The notes beneath the pieces were generated by a model. The model made no database searches. It was not told where the DNA came from and saw only the letters and a list, made by a program, of their open reading frames with translations. This document shows, piece after piece, positions 44,217-53,477 of a stretch of 64,000 bases of DNA (position 1 is the first letter of the stretch; each line of letters opens with the position of its first letter). A program made the translations under genes and the position numbers. Source of the DNA: Chryseobacterium sp. T16E-39. Its GTDB lineage: Bacteria > Bacteroidota > Bacteroidia > Flavobacteriales > Weeksellaceae. The stretch covers positions 1,674,001 to 1,738,000 of the forward strand of contig NZ_CP022282.1 in NCBI RefSeq assembly GCF_002216065.1, in the 5' to 3' direction.

Positions 44217-45236
44217 ATGAAACTAAGTAACGAAGACCTGGCCCTTCACGATGTAATGGCCCAAAAATTACCCGAACTTATTGAAGAATACTTCAAAAGA
44301 CCTGAAATCACTTCTGTTGGCGTTTCCCTGAAAACCGTTAATGATGAATTAACCAATAAGCTAAGCTATACCTTTGGCGTAAAAAAGAAACTCCCTATAT
44401 CAAAAGTATCCCATCCTATTCCAGCCACCATTTTAGGATATCCCACAGATGTTATTGAACTTGAAGTTCAACCTAATACTTTAGCTGAGCCTAACCCTGT
44501 CATCGAAGCGACCCGTAATGAAAAAACAGATCCCCTGATCGGAGGAATCAGTATTTCAGCAAATGGCGGACTGATGCATGGTGGAAAAGAAGTAAGAGGA
44601 AACGGTACTTTAGGGGTAATGGTCAATAAAAAGAATGATGACAACCCTTATATGATGACCTGTGCCCATGTATTGGTGGGTACGACTACGAAACTTGATT
44701 CGGATGTATGTCAACAGTCAAAGTGGGAAACCACTTTTGAATACTGCCATGACTGTGCTGCTTTAAAGAGCTATTACCATGAGAACGTTTATTTTCAAAG
44801 AGGTTCATCAACAATCAATGCATGGCTGGACTGTGCGATTGCAAGAAAAGGCTGGTTTAGAAATGCTACGATAGGAAAAGTATATGGTGTGGCAAGTGTT
44901 ATCAGTGGATTTGCGGTAATTAACGCTTCCATTATCGGCGAAGAAGTTCGTAAAAGTGGAATCACTACAGATATTACAGTTGGAGAGATAACCAGTATTA
45001 CCACCTCTCTGAGACTTGATAATTTTGATGGCACAGAGGTCATTGGTAATAATCTCACGATGATAAGAGCCAGATCAGGGCGTTTTTCCAATTCCGGTGA
45101 TTCAGGATCTGCTATTTTTACTACCAACGGTTCTTTACTGGTAGGCATACTGGGGGGCTCAACAGCTTCTGCTGATCTTACCTTTGCTTCTCCTGCTGAC
45201 GCTATTTTAAGCAAATGGTCAGACTTGACTTTCTAG
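44217..45236 (+). CDS. NAL1-like trypsin-fold serine protease, copy 1
   Basis: A 339-residue protein from the ATG at 44217. N-terminal domain (about 1-105) with ITSVGVSLKT and TDVIELEV is like the small propeptide-type domain of NAL1-like proteases. The protease domain has a clear His-Asp-Ser triad: His151 in MMTCAHVLV, Asp205 in NAWLDCAIA and Ser296 in NSGDSGSAIF; GKVYGV and VRKSGITTDIT match the KSGxTT motif. Five cysteines (149, 165, 177, 180, 206) recur in the paralogue. No signal peptide, so it is cytosolic or exported by another route. Confidence 0.8.
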   Translation: MKLSNEDLALHDVMAQKLPELIEEYFKRPEITSVGVSLKTVNDELTNKLSYTFGVKKKLPISKVSHPIPATILGYPTDVIELEVQPNTLAEPNPVIEATRNEKTDPLIGGISISANGGLMHGGKEVRGNGTLGVMVNKKNDDNPYMMTCAHVLVGTTTKLDSDVCQQSKWETTFEYCHDCAALKSYYHENVYFQRGSSTINAWLDCAIARKGWFRNATIGKVYGVASVISGFAVINASIIGEEVRKSGITTDITVGEITSITTSLRLDNFDGTEVIGNNLTMIRARSGRFSNSGDSGSAIFTTNGSLLVGILGGSTASADLTFASPADAILSKWSDLTF

Positions 45237-45273
45237 AAACAAAATCCTTTTCAATTATATCATTTATACATCG

Positions 45274-45303
45274 AAGGTGGGCTTTAAGGCTCACCTTTTT
45301 TTA
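45274..45303 (+). terminator. Intrinsic terminator
   Basis: AAGGTGGGC pairs with GCTCACCTT (one G-U pair) then a T run, after the protease stop at 45236. Confidence 0.8.
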
Positions 45304-45321
45304 TTTCAAAATATAGATCTC

Positions 45322-45333
45322 CGTACCCATACG
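45322..45333. promoter_or_regulatory. Candidate response-regulator box CGTACCCATACG
   Basis: CGTA-CCCA-TACG, 127 bp upstream of the 45460 start. Immediately downstream lies the palindrome TAAGGGTAAACCCTTA. Same architecture as the boxes at 43296 and 52743. Confidence 0.4.
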
Positions 45334-45459
45334 ATCCATAAGGGTAAACCCTTAATTTTTAAAAATAGACATTTTCCCTCTATCCCATTCTGAATTTTAC
45401 AGTCAACTTTGATACAGTAAAACTCATAACAGAATAACTCCAAATTAAATATTTATCGT

Positions 45460-46767
45460 ATGCTACAAACTCAATCTACTACCAAGAAGAAAAAAAAATA
45501 TCGGAGGTCCAATTACCAGCTTTTGACCACTCCGACCACAATACCAATAGTAACACCAACACTTACGACATCTGCAGTAACAACAACAATATCTACGGTA
45601 ACGACACCTGTACAAAAAGTACTCATACAACCGGGATATGCAACAGGAGATATGTTTGGAATTGCTGCCGCTTTAATTGATGATCCTAATCTTCACGTAG
45701 TGATCTCTACTGGTAATGGCAGTGTTCTTGATCCTACAGACAAAGGAGGTGCTATTCAGCTGTTTTATTTAGACTCGGGAATCCCACAAAGCAGAATACA
45801 CCTTGTACCCATTGATGATATTCGCGGGCCTTTAAAAGCTCCCCTAAGAGCAAAAGCCAGAGAAATCCAGCCAACCGGCAAGACAGCAGGAGTCAATCAT
45901 GGAACGAATTATGTTGCTGAACACTTTTCAGATGAAATGCGTGGAAGGATAAGAAGCGCATGGAATGTAAATGATTCCAAGGACAATGAAATAAAAGCAT
46001 GGCTCCTCGAAAAACACATCCCGTTAGCAGGTACTAATCTTCTTGTTTTATGGTCCCGGTTTAGCGGAAAAAAAGGAGATATCCATTTGGAACATGACTC
46101 CAGCTATGCCGGTATAAAAAGAATAGCCAGTGAAGCTGCTCCCCATTATGATGCTGTAATCATAGCCGGAGACAAAGGATATAAAATTGAAAATGCCGGA
46201 AAATATTCTCAGATCGCTGATTCCATCAATGAAGAACTTGGAACGTTAAAAGTCTTCAATCTTACTGAATTCTGGAACGACCGAACGGATGCATTACTGT
46301 TATGGGGAGGGAATACCCGCTTTGGACAATTTAAAATTTATGATTATTTCCAACGAAACTTTTTACATGTAAGACATTTGGGATTCAGAAGCGGAAATCT
46401 GGAAGCTATGGCGATGCTCGGCTATAATGTAAGATATATGGAGGAACCCCATAGTGAAGGAGGTACCAGAATGGAAAGCTGGCATGAACACGAGCATGGT
46501 AGAACAAAGAAAAGTGGAAAAGCAACAGGATATGAGCGTTTACTAGTGGCGGAACCTCCAACGAGATCCGGCAAATATCTTCAACGTCAACGAATTGCCC
46601 ATCCTGATCGTAAAGATGAACTCAGAAGACCGGACTGGGCTCCGGCTTTACGAGTAAGTAGCAGCCAGAAACCGGCAGATATCAGTACATCAGATTACAT
46701 CAAAGGATTCAGTGATGCAGACCTACGCATAATTTTCAATTACCTGCAGCTGCCTGTCACCCTATAG
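45460..46767 (+). CDS. Unknown protein between the two NAL1-like proteases
   Basis: A 435-residue protein. N-terminus is low-complexity, with lysine clusters and a Thr-rich stretch to residue 50. The rest is globular with a Rossmann-like beta-alpha start (VLIQPGYATGDMFGIAAALI), NLLVLWSRFSGKKG, and a C-terminal FLHVRHLGFRSGNLEAMAML followed by GYNVRYMEEPHSEGGTRM that reminds of the nucleotide-sugar end of GT-B glycosyltransferases. I cannot assign a family. Located between two paralogous proteases, 42 bp before copy 2, it may be processed or escorted by them. Confidence 0.65.
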   Translation: MLQTQSTTKKKKKYRRSNYQLLTTPTTIPIVTPTLTTSAVTTTISTVTTPVQKVLIQPGYATGDMFGIAAALIDDPNLHVVISTGNGSVLDPTDKGGAIQLFYLDSGIPQSRIHLVPIDDIRGPLKAPLRAKAREIQPTGKTAGVNHGTNYVAEHFSDEMRGRIRSAWNVNDSKDNEIKAWLLEKHIPLAGTNLLVLWSRFSGKKGDIHLEHDSSYAGIKRIASEAAPHYDAVIIAGDKGYKIENAGKYSQIADSINEELGTLKVFNLTEFWNDRTDALLLWGGNTRFGQFKIYDYFQRNFLHVRHLGFRSGNLEAMAMLGYNVRYMEEPHSEGGTRMESWHEHEHGRTKKSGKATGYERLLVAEPPTRSGKYLQRQRIAHPDRKDELRRPDWAPALRVSSSQKPADISTSDYIKGFSDADLRIIFNYLQLPVTL

Positions 46768-46807
46768 TCCTCTTCAGTTCCAGAATAACAACTTAAAACC
46801 AACAATC

Positions 46808-47827
46808 ATGAAATTAACCAACGAAGAAGCGGCCTTACACGATAAAATGGCTGAAAAACTCCCAGAACTAATTGAAGAATACTTCCAAAGACCTGAAATA
46901 ACCTCTTTAGGAGTCGCGCTGAAAACCATTAATAATAGCCTCACCCAAACGCTGAGCTATACTTTTGGAGTGAAAAAGAAACTTGCCTTGTCAGAGGTCA
47001 CCCACCCTATTCCATCTGCTATATTTGGATGCCCAACAGATGTCATCGAACTTGAAATAGATCAAGAACCTTTATCAAGCGATGATGTTACAGAAGTGAC
47101 AACCCGCAATGAAAAAACAGATCCTTTAATAGGCGGAATAAGTATCTCAGCCAACGGCACCCTAAAAAAGAGAGGTAAAGAAGTTGCAAGCAGCGGCACT
47201 TTGGGTGTCATGGTACATAAAAGAACAGATGATAAACCATACATGATGACGTGTGCCCATGTTCTGGTAGGAAGCAGCACCAGGCTGGATTCGGATGTTT
47301 GTCAGCAATCCAAATGGAGAACTACTTTAAACTACTGTCACGACTGTGCGACCCTCAAAGACTATTACTATGAAAATGTACTTGTACCAAGGGATTTCAA
47401 AACCATCAATGTCTGGCTGGACTGCGCAATTGCCAGAAAAGGCGAGCATAGAAATGCAACCATAGGAAAAGTATTTGGTGTGGATGAGATTATCGAAGGC
47501 TTTGCAACTATTGATGCCTTCATAATTGGTGAGAAAGTTCGTAAAAGTGGTATTACGAGTGACATTACTACCGGCAATATCACCAGTATCACCAGCACCT
47601 TAAAACTGCCGGATTTTGATGGAAATACAGTCTTCGCTAATAATCTGATCATGATACAAGGGGAAGACGGACTCTTTTCAAGATCAGGAGATTCCGGATC
47701 TGCAATTTTCACTACAGAAAACCCACGGTTAGTAGGTATATTGGGTGGAGCTACCCTTAGCGGCAGTCCTACCTATGCATCTGCAGCAGACGCTATTTTA
47801 AGTAAATGGCCCGACTTAAGCTTTTAG
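46808..47827 (+). CDS. NAL1-like trypsin-fold serine protease, copy 2
   Basis: A 339-residue paralogue of the protein at 44217. The triad is at the same places: His151, Asp205 and Ser296 (SRSGDSGSAIF), and the cysteine pattern is kept (CAHVL, CHDC, LDCAIA). About 70 percent identical by eye. Both copies lack a signal peptide. It probably shares its transcript with the unknown gene 40 bp upstream and ends with a strong terminator. Confidence 0.82.
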   Translation: MKLTNEEAALHDKMAEKLPELIEEYFQRPEITSLGVALKTINNSLTQTLSYTFGVKKKLALSEVTHPIPSAIFGCPTDVIELEIDQEPLSSDDVTEVTTRNEKTDPLIGGISISANGTLKKRGKEVASSGTLGVMVHKRTDDKPYMMTCAHVLVGSSTRLDSDVCQQSKWRTTLNYCHDCATLKDYYYENVLVPRDFKTINVWLDCAIARKGEHRNATIGKVFGVDEIIEGFATIDAFIIGEKVRKSGITSDITTGNITSITSTLKLPDFDGNTVFANNLIMIQGEDGLFSRSGDSGSAIFTTENPRLVGILGGATLSGSPTYASAADAILSKWPDLSF

Positions 47828-47873
47828 AAGAACCTAAGATCTGATAAAAATATTCATAATTTATTTTATTAAA

Positions 47874-47907
47874 AAACAGTGCCCTGGATTTTTCCAGGGC
47901 ACTGTTT
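47874..47907 (+). terminator. Strong intrinsic terminator
   Basis: Perfect 15 bp stem (AAACAGTGCCCTGGA with its reverse complement) and a TTTT loop. Confidence 0.9.
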
Positions 47908-48172
47908 GCATCTAATGACGGAGAAGTAAAACTACCTGAGTCTTTGGATATCTCATAGCGACGGATAACCTGACTACTGATATGATCGACACTTTAAACA
48001 ATATTTAACTATTTGTTAAATAATAATTATTACATCTTTCCATCACTCATGAATAGTAAAAAATCCCATATATTATTGTTAAAAGAAAAATTAATTAAAA
48101 ATTTTAATCAATTTTTGGCATCATTTTTTAATACTGACTTATAATTTATCACCAGGACGAAAAAAATAAACT

Positions 48173-48406
48173 ATGAGAGTAAACGGCAAACACTATAATA
48201 TAGGTATGTCTAAACAGGAGGTGTTGGAAGACAATGGTATTGGGGAAAACTCGTATTCAGCCAATACATGGTATTATATTATCAGAAAAAAATTTCTGGC
48301 AGGAAAAGAGGTTTTATTTATAGAATTTGAAGAAGGGGTTGCTGTCCACTTTTATATCCGATATGTCTACCGGAATATTAAAAACAGTCTTCAGGGTAAA
48401 TTATAA
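48173..48406 (+). CDS. Small BamE/SmpA-like hypothetical protein
   Basis: A 77-residue cytosolic protein, MRVNGKHYNIGMSKQEVLED. The pattern IGMSKQEVLEDNGIG followed by WYYI and IEFEEGVAVHFYIR looks like the small BamE/OmlA-type fold, but a lipoprotein signal is absent. Function unknown. It lies between a terminator and a convergent membrane protease. Confidence 0.55.
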   Translation: MRVNGKHYNIGMSKQEVLEDNGIGENSYSANTWYYIIRKKFLAGKEVLFIEFEEGVAVHFYIRYVYRNIKNSLQGKL

Positions 48407-48446
48407 AGAAGCAATTTACAACAGTAACAGCTCTGATTATATCTTC

Positions 48447-49349
48447 TTATTCCACAACAGCTCGACCTGAATCGTCCATTTTTTGTTCGGGTAATTCTTT
48501 CCGTCTTCTCCAGAAAAAATATGCGACAATCACCGTAGCAATGGGCAAGGCAATTCCAAATTCATCAATATAGTAATTGGTATTTCCTTTGTCCACTGTA
48601 AGAGGAGTAAGTATAGACTGGATAAAAAGATTATGACTGGCATGCATAATAGCACCTGTCCAGAGGCTTCCTGACTTTAACCGTAACCATGTAAAAATAA
48701 AGCAACTCGCAAATATCATTACTGTAAAACAGGTAAGTGCTAACCACTTGGGGCCTCCAGTATTATAATTGGAAAAAAGCAATAGAGGATAATGATAAAA
48801 AGACCAGATGAGCCCCATCCACAGGGAGGTACCAGTATATGAATTGATCTTAGCCAACTGGGGCGTTAGAAGTCCCCGCCAGCCTATTTCTTCCCCTAAA
48901 GCAGATCCTACAGAACGAACCATTCCAAAACTACTCATCAGGAGGATATACAACACAAGCGTTGCCCCATCAGACAAATCCCATCCCATTCCCTTTCCAA
49001 CTTCTGTTATAAATTCATGATTGTAAAAACCTCCGACACCACTGATCCAAATGACAATATAAGGAAGTAATGAATACAGGAGCGGAATACTATATGCCAA
49101 TAACTGGTACTTAGTAAGACCCCATTTCCAGCCCAAAGAAGAAATAGGAATCCCTCTTAGCCGGCAGGTAAGCAAAGCAGCAATAGCAGGACACCACATC
49201 ACAATGGTAGCATAAGAGATCACTCCTCCACCCAGCTTTCCGGTATGGATGCACATATAATAAACAGGCAGACAGAAAAGAAGTGTTAACCCCAAATAGG
49301 TGGCAATATTCTTTCTGATCTCAGGTTTAGAGATTAAGGTATTTTCCAT
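48447..49349 (-). CDS. CPBP family intramembrane glutamic endopeptidase
   Basis: A 300-residue protein with about eight membrane helices. The CAAX/CPBP catalytic motif is LGEEIGWRGLL with Glu153-Glu154, followed by the conserved histidines in YHYP (186) and GAIMHASHN (236, 239). Family members process prenylated or immunity-related peptides; several give bacteriocin self-immunity. Likely monocistronic. Confidence 0.87.
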   Translation of the reverse strand: MENTLISKPEIRKNIATYLGLTLLFCLPVYYMCIHTGKLGGGVISYATIVMWCPAIAALLTCRLRGIPISSLGWKWGLTKYQLLAYSIPLLYSLLPYIVIWISGVGGFYNHEFITEVGKGMGWDLSDGATLVLYILLMSSFGMVRSVGSALGEEIGWRGLLTPQLAKINSYTGTSLWMGLIWSFYHYPLLLFSNYNTGGPKWLALTCFTVMIFASCFIFTWLRLKSGSLWTGAIMHASHNLFIQSILTPLTVDKGNTNYYIDEFGIALPIATVIVAYFFWRRRKELPEQKMDDSGRAVVE

Positions 49350-49539
49350 ATAAAGATTTTATTATTGGTGGAGTTAACAATATTTAAAAGTTAACCTCAT
49401 TAAAATTACACTTATTTTCCACATACGTACCCATATCCTTAAATTACACTCTCCGCTTGATAACATATCAATTTTTAGTCCCTAAAAAGGCGTAAATTAG
49501 CTTCAAAATTAAGTAATCCTATTATTGAGACCCCTTGCT

Positions 49540-50106
49540 ATGTCAAAGCTGAGAACCCTAAGAGAGCAGAAAAACTTAACCCAGGAAGAACTATCTGAGA
49601 AATCTAATATTTCCGTAAGAACTATTCAGCGGATAGAATCAGGAACAGAACCTAAAGGGCATACGCTGAGATCTCTGGCTCAAGCACTGGAAATACAGGA
49701 GAACTTATTACAAAGCAAACCTGTAATCACTGAAGCCGATCATACAAGAGAAGAAATAAAGATCAACACAATTGACCTTAATTATTCCCTCATCAAAATC
49801 ATCAACCTTTCTTCACTCCTATTTATTATAGTTCCACCCTTCAACATTCTGGCTCCCATTTTTCTCATGTTCATTTTGAAACAAAGGAACAATATTGTTA
49901 AACAGATTATTTCCGTACAGATGGTATGGACCGTTATCGCACCTATTCTATTTATGCTGGGAATCTTTTTGAAAGTGGGAAGACAGTTTACACTGATCAT
50001 TATGATACTCCTAGTATTGTCCAACGTATTCATCATTCTTCGTAACGCAGCTGAAATTGACCGGAAAAAGAAACTTTACTACAGGCTGAATTTCAACATG
50101 ATATAA
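49540..50106 (+). CDS. XRE-type HTH regulator with membrane domain
   Basis: A 188-residue protein, start at the ATG at 49540 (MSKLRTLREQKNLTQEELSE); the frame upstream would need a TTG start. Residues 1-60 are an XRE HTH (NISVRTIQRIESGTEPKG). The rest has four membrane helices (about 80-175). A DNA-binding domain tied to the membrane suggests that it senses envelope state. A CGTACCCATA half-box lies 114 bp upstream. Confidence 0.8.
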   Translation: MSKLRTLREQKNLTQEELSEKSNISVRTIQRIESGTEPKGHTLRSLAQALEIQENLLQSKPVITEADHTREEIKINTIDLNYSLIKIINLSSLLFIIVPPFNILAPIFLMFILKQRNNIVKQIISVQMVWTVIAPILFMLGIFLKVGRQFTLIIMILLVLSNVFIILRNAAEIDRKKKLYYRLNFNMI

Positions 50107-50193
50107 TCCTGTCAGGATCATTGTCGTGTTTTTGTCAGGTCCATTTTCACTAACAAAACAGATAAAAGTTCAATCTTTGTCAAAAAAATAACA

Positions 50194-51297
50194 ATGGCAA
50201 AGTACATTCAATCTATCCTCTTTTTAGTGATCACTTTCTTAAGTACCTTATACGCTCAATCTGGAAAAGCAGCTGATCTTCATAATGCAGGGATGTCTTC
50301 AGATGAGTCGATCTTTATAAATGATCAGACCCTTGAAAACTGGTTGAAGGAAAATAAAATTCCAACAGTTGGCATTGGAATTATTGAAAATTGGGAATTG
50401 AAACAGATAAAGGTTTTTGGTGAAATACAAAAAGGAATTAAAGCACCCCGCAATACCTATTTCAATGTTGCTTCCCTTACCAAACCTGTAACAGCAATGG
50501 TTGCTTTACGCTTAATAAGCCTAGGGAAATGGAAACTGGATGAACCCCTTGATCAGTATTGGATAGATCCGGATCTTGTCAATGATCTGAGATATAAAAA
50601 ACTGACCACCCGAATAATCCTAAGCCACCAAACTGGTTTTCCCAACTGGAGATGGATGAATACTGATAAGAAATTAAGCTTTCAGTTTGATCCGGGAACA
50701 AAATACCAATACTCAGGAGAAGGTTTTGAATATCTACGGAAAGCTTTAGAAAAGAAGTTTAAAAAACCTTTGGAACAACTTGCCCGGGAATTGATTTTTC
50801 AGCCACTCAAAATGAATGATACCAATTATATCTGGGATCAAAATACAGATGAATCAAGATTTGCCATTGGATATAATAATGGAGGGCAGCCTTATCCAAC
50901 AGAAAAAAGGGAAACAGCCAATGCTGCAGATGATCTGCATACTACTGTAGAAGATTACGGAAATTTCTTGATCAGTACGATGAAAGGAAAAGGCCTTGAA
51001 CCTGAAGTTTTTCAGGAAATGATCAAAAAACAGGTAAAAACAAAGGAAAATAAATACTTTGGATTAGGTTTTGAAATCTATGATCTGGGAAATGGTAATT
51101 ATGCTTTATCCCATGGTGGCAGCGACCAGGGAACACAATGTCTTGCATTTATACTACCCCAATCCAGAAAGGGAATCTTGATATTTACCAATGTCGATAA
51201 TGGATATAAAATATTTGAAAAACTAATCGCTCACTACTTAGGAGAAGATGGGAAGAAAATTGTTGAAATAGAAACAGGCAGATCGAAGGTGGACTAA
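50194..51297 (+). CDS. Secreted serine hydrolase, class C beta-lactamase fold
   Basis: A 367-residue protein with a signal peptide (to about residue 22). Active-site motifs: S94-L-T-K97, Y173-S-G175 and H307-G-G309. It lacks the C-terminal extra domain of the hydrolase at 6749. Likely a periplasmic esterase or D-peptidase; beta-lactam resistance is not implied. Confidence 0.87.
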   Translation: MAKYIQSILFLVITFLSTLYAQSGKAADLHNAGMSSDESIFINDQTLENWLKENKIPTVGIGIIENWELKQIKVFGEIQKGIKAPRNTYFNVASLTKPVTAMVALRLISLGKWKLDEPLDQYWIDPDLVNDLRYKKLTTRIILSHQTGFPNWRWMNTDKKLSFQFDPGTKYQYSGEGFEYLRKALEKKFKKPLEQLARELIFQPLKMNDTNYIWDQNTDESRFAIGYNNGGQPYPTEKRETANAADDLHTTVEDYGNFLISTMKGKGLEPEVFQEMIKKQVKTKENKYFGLGFEIYDLGNGNYALSHGGSDQGTQCLAFILPQSRKGILIFTNVDNGYKIFEKLIAHYLGEDGKKIVEIETGRSKVD

Positions 51298-51339
51298 AAT
51301 CTGAGGTTATTAAAAAAGTTTTAAGAAGATGAGGTTTAT

Positions 51340-51512
51340 TTTTTAACGCAAAGATTTATAATCATTCTACCTGGTTTAAAGGAGCAAATAATGCAATGAA
51401 GTCGTTAAAGAAGCTTATGGGTAATGCATTCGTTTAATAAAATCAATGAAATTGATTAAAATCTTTGCTGTCTTAAAATAAGCGTTATCAAACTTATTCT
51501 TTGCGTTAAAAA
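51340..51512. repeat. Miniature inverted-repeat element, family 3
   Basis: Terminal inverted repeats TTTTTAACGCAAAGA (51340-51354) and TCTTTGCGTTAAAAA (51498-51512), 15 bp and perfect, bound a 173 bp non-coding element. The inner TCTTTGCTGTCTTA recurs at 15117 and 3681. It looks like a MITE; the tips AACGCAAAGA are asymmetric like a transposase binding end. Confidence 0.75.
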
Positions 51513-51556
51513 TAATAGGTTGCTATAGGATATGTTATGATATCTAATAATCTTTT

Positions 51557-52570
51557 TTAGAATACACTTAAATCATATTGTTTTACAAAGTCTAAGATCA
51601 TATGATATCCGGCCAGTGAATTTCCATGCTTATCTAAAGCAGGACTGAAAACACCGATACCCATTTTTCCGGGAACACTAACCGCTATTCCTCCTCCAAC
51701 ACCAGACTTGCTTGGAAGCCCCACAGTTCTTGAATACTCCCCACTGAATTCATACATTCCGGCAGTCAGCATTTGGGATTCTACCAGCTTTGCCATATCT
51801 GTATTTTTATAAGTAGCATCTCCATCGAAACGGGTACACTGATTCGCGAAAAAGTAACCAATTTTAGCCAGATCTTCGGCGGTAACCTCAATGGAGCATT
51901 GTTTGAAATAATTATCCAGCTGGTCTTCATTTCCGGAAATCAATCCGTTATTTTTCATCAGATAGAACATTCCACGGTTACGGTTTCCGGTTGCTTTTTC
52001 AGATTCATAAACGGATTTATTGTAATCGAGGGCTGGATTTTTAGTAATATATCTTACCATATCCAAAATTTTCAAAAACGGCTTTTCACCTTCTCCGGAA
52101 ATTAAAGAAGTTGTGAGAATTGCCCCGGCATTCATCATCGGATTTAGGGGCTTACCTGTTGTTTCAAGACTGGAAAAATAATTAAAAGGTTTGTCGGTTC
52201 CGAAATATCCCATTTTTTCAAAAACACTTCCCTCTCCTTTTTCACTTACTGCAACCATTAAAGCAACAATTTTAGAAATACTCTGCATGGTAAATTTCTT
52301 GCTCACATCACCCACATTAAAGACTTTCCCATTTTTGTCAACGACGGAAAAAGCAATCGCTTTGGCATCCATTTTCCCTAATTCAGGAATATAATCCGCT
52401 ACTTTACCCTGTGTGTAATAGGTTCTGTTTTTTTCTAAAATACCATTTAAACTTTTTTCTGAAACCGTTGAAATATTCACCGTTTTCTGAGCATAGATCA
52501 CTGTGCTTAAAGAGAGAAAAACTGCAATACAATTTTTTTTTGCAGAAAGTAAAAAAATATTTTTCTTCAT
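51557..52570 (-). CDS. glsA: Glutaminase, periplasmic
   Basis: A 337-residue serine-dependent glutaminase. A signal peptide (to about residue 27, ending AQK) suggests a periplasmic place. The active site is visible as KKFTMQSISKIVALM (Ser-x-x-Lys), with NPMMNAGAI and GLPSKSGVGGGIA conserved. It converts glutamine to glutamate and ammonia. The family is usually about 300-310 residues; the extra length is the leader. Confidence 0.92.
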   Translation of the reverse strand: MKKNIFLLSAKKNCIAVFLSLSTVIYAQKTVNISTVSEKSLNGILEKNRTYYTQGKVADYIPELGKMDAKAIAFSVVDKNGKVFNVGDVSKKFTMQSISKIVALMVAVSEKGEGSVFEKMGYFGTDKPFNYFSSLETTGKPLNPMMNAGAILTTSLISGEGEKPFLKILDMVRYITKNPALDYNKSVYESEKATGNRNRGMFYLMKNNGLISGNEDQLDNYFKQCSIEVTAEDLAKIGYFFANQCTRFDGDATYKNTDMAKLVESQMLTAGMYEFSGEYSRTVGLPSKSGVGGGIAVSVPGKMGIGVFSPALDKHGNSLAGYHMILDFVKQYDLSVF

Positions 52571-52928
52571 AGAAGTATTTTCGGCTCACATCTTATCATC
52601 AGCCTCAGGAGCAAATATAAAGCATTTCAACTTTTATTCGAAAGCCATTCAGAAAATATCCATAACAAATGGATAAAAAAAACTCAAAAACATAGGAAAT
52701 CAGATACTATAACAGGGATTCAGAAAGATTGCAGGGCTACTACGTATTTCTACTCACAGCAATAATTGGTCATTTATACTCTACAAAAGATGTCCTGTTC
52801 TTTGTTACTTTGAAATAGCAATTAAATGTTATAAAGCTAAAAAATGACCTGGGTAGGCAATCAAAAAAACAACCTGCCTACTGTTAAGATAGTAAAAACT
52901 AAACATAACCAACAAAAAAACATTCGAT
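52571..52928. other. Divergent intergenic region with shared box
   Basis: A 358 bp gap between glsA and the 52929 gene. It contains the CGTATTTCTACTCAC box at 52743 and a TTTGTTACTTTG promoter-like stretch at 52801-52812, both with counterparts upstream of 43446. Otherwise nothing. Confidence 0.55.
52743..52754. promoter_or_regulatory. Candidate response-regulator box CGTATTTCTACT
   Basis: Differs by one base from the 43296 box (CGTATTTCTACG). Upstream of the 52929 gene by about 175 bp. Confidence 0.35.
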
Positions 52929-53345
52929 ATGGAAACTGCAAATGAAAATGTCAACGTAAATTCATCCGGCCTTCTTCAGCTGGGTGGCGGAGCTCAGTTC
53001 TGGGTGTATCTATCCCCTCAGAACAACACAGCTAAAATGATTTCAAAATGGCGTGTAACCTTCTCACAGGGCACCTGGAGTGATACAATTTCAAGTGATG
53101 ATCCAACAAAACAAATTCACACCCCTAATCTGTCCGGAATTTTTAATATCAGTGTGGAATTATTAAGCGGATCAACCGGTACATGGCGCCAAATCCCGCC
53201 ACAACAGGGAAGCTACAATGAAATAGGCTGTAATTCCAATTGTGCATCTATGGTAGGTATCGTTGCGGACAGTACCAATCCGCCTCCTGGCGCTATTAAT
53301 GCTCATTTCTGGACAACATGGGATGCCATGTGTAAGACTTATTAG
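52929..53345 (+). CDS. Unknown leaderless beta-rich protein
   Basis: A 138-residue protein, METANENVNVNSSGLLQLGG. Small, beta-rich, with many Ser, Thr, Asn and aromatic residues and cysteines in IGCNSNCASM. No signal peptide or membrane helix. Reminiscent of small secreted effector-like or lectin-like proteins, but unassigned. It shares its upstream box and promoter-like stretch with the 43446 gene. Confidence 0.6.
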   Translation: METANENVNVNSSGLLQLGGGAQFWVYLSPQNNTAKMISKWRVTFSQGTWSDTISSDDPTKQIHTPNLSGIFNISVELLSGSTGTWRQIPPQQGSYNEIGCNSNCASMVGIVADSTNPPPGAINAHFWTTWDAMCKTY

Positions 53346-53477
53346 AACAGAAAAGATTAAAAAAATATATCCTTACTTTTTAATTGTCAACCGTATTTTT
53401 TGTAGAATGCAGATCCATTTTATACTTAAAAATACAGTTGGCAGTTGTTTTTGGATCAGGCTCTTATTATTAAGCTT

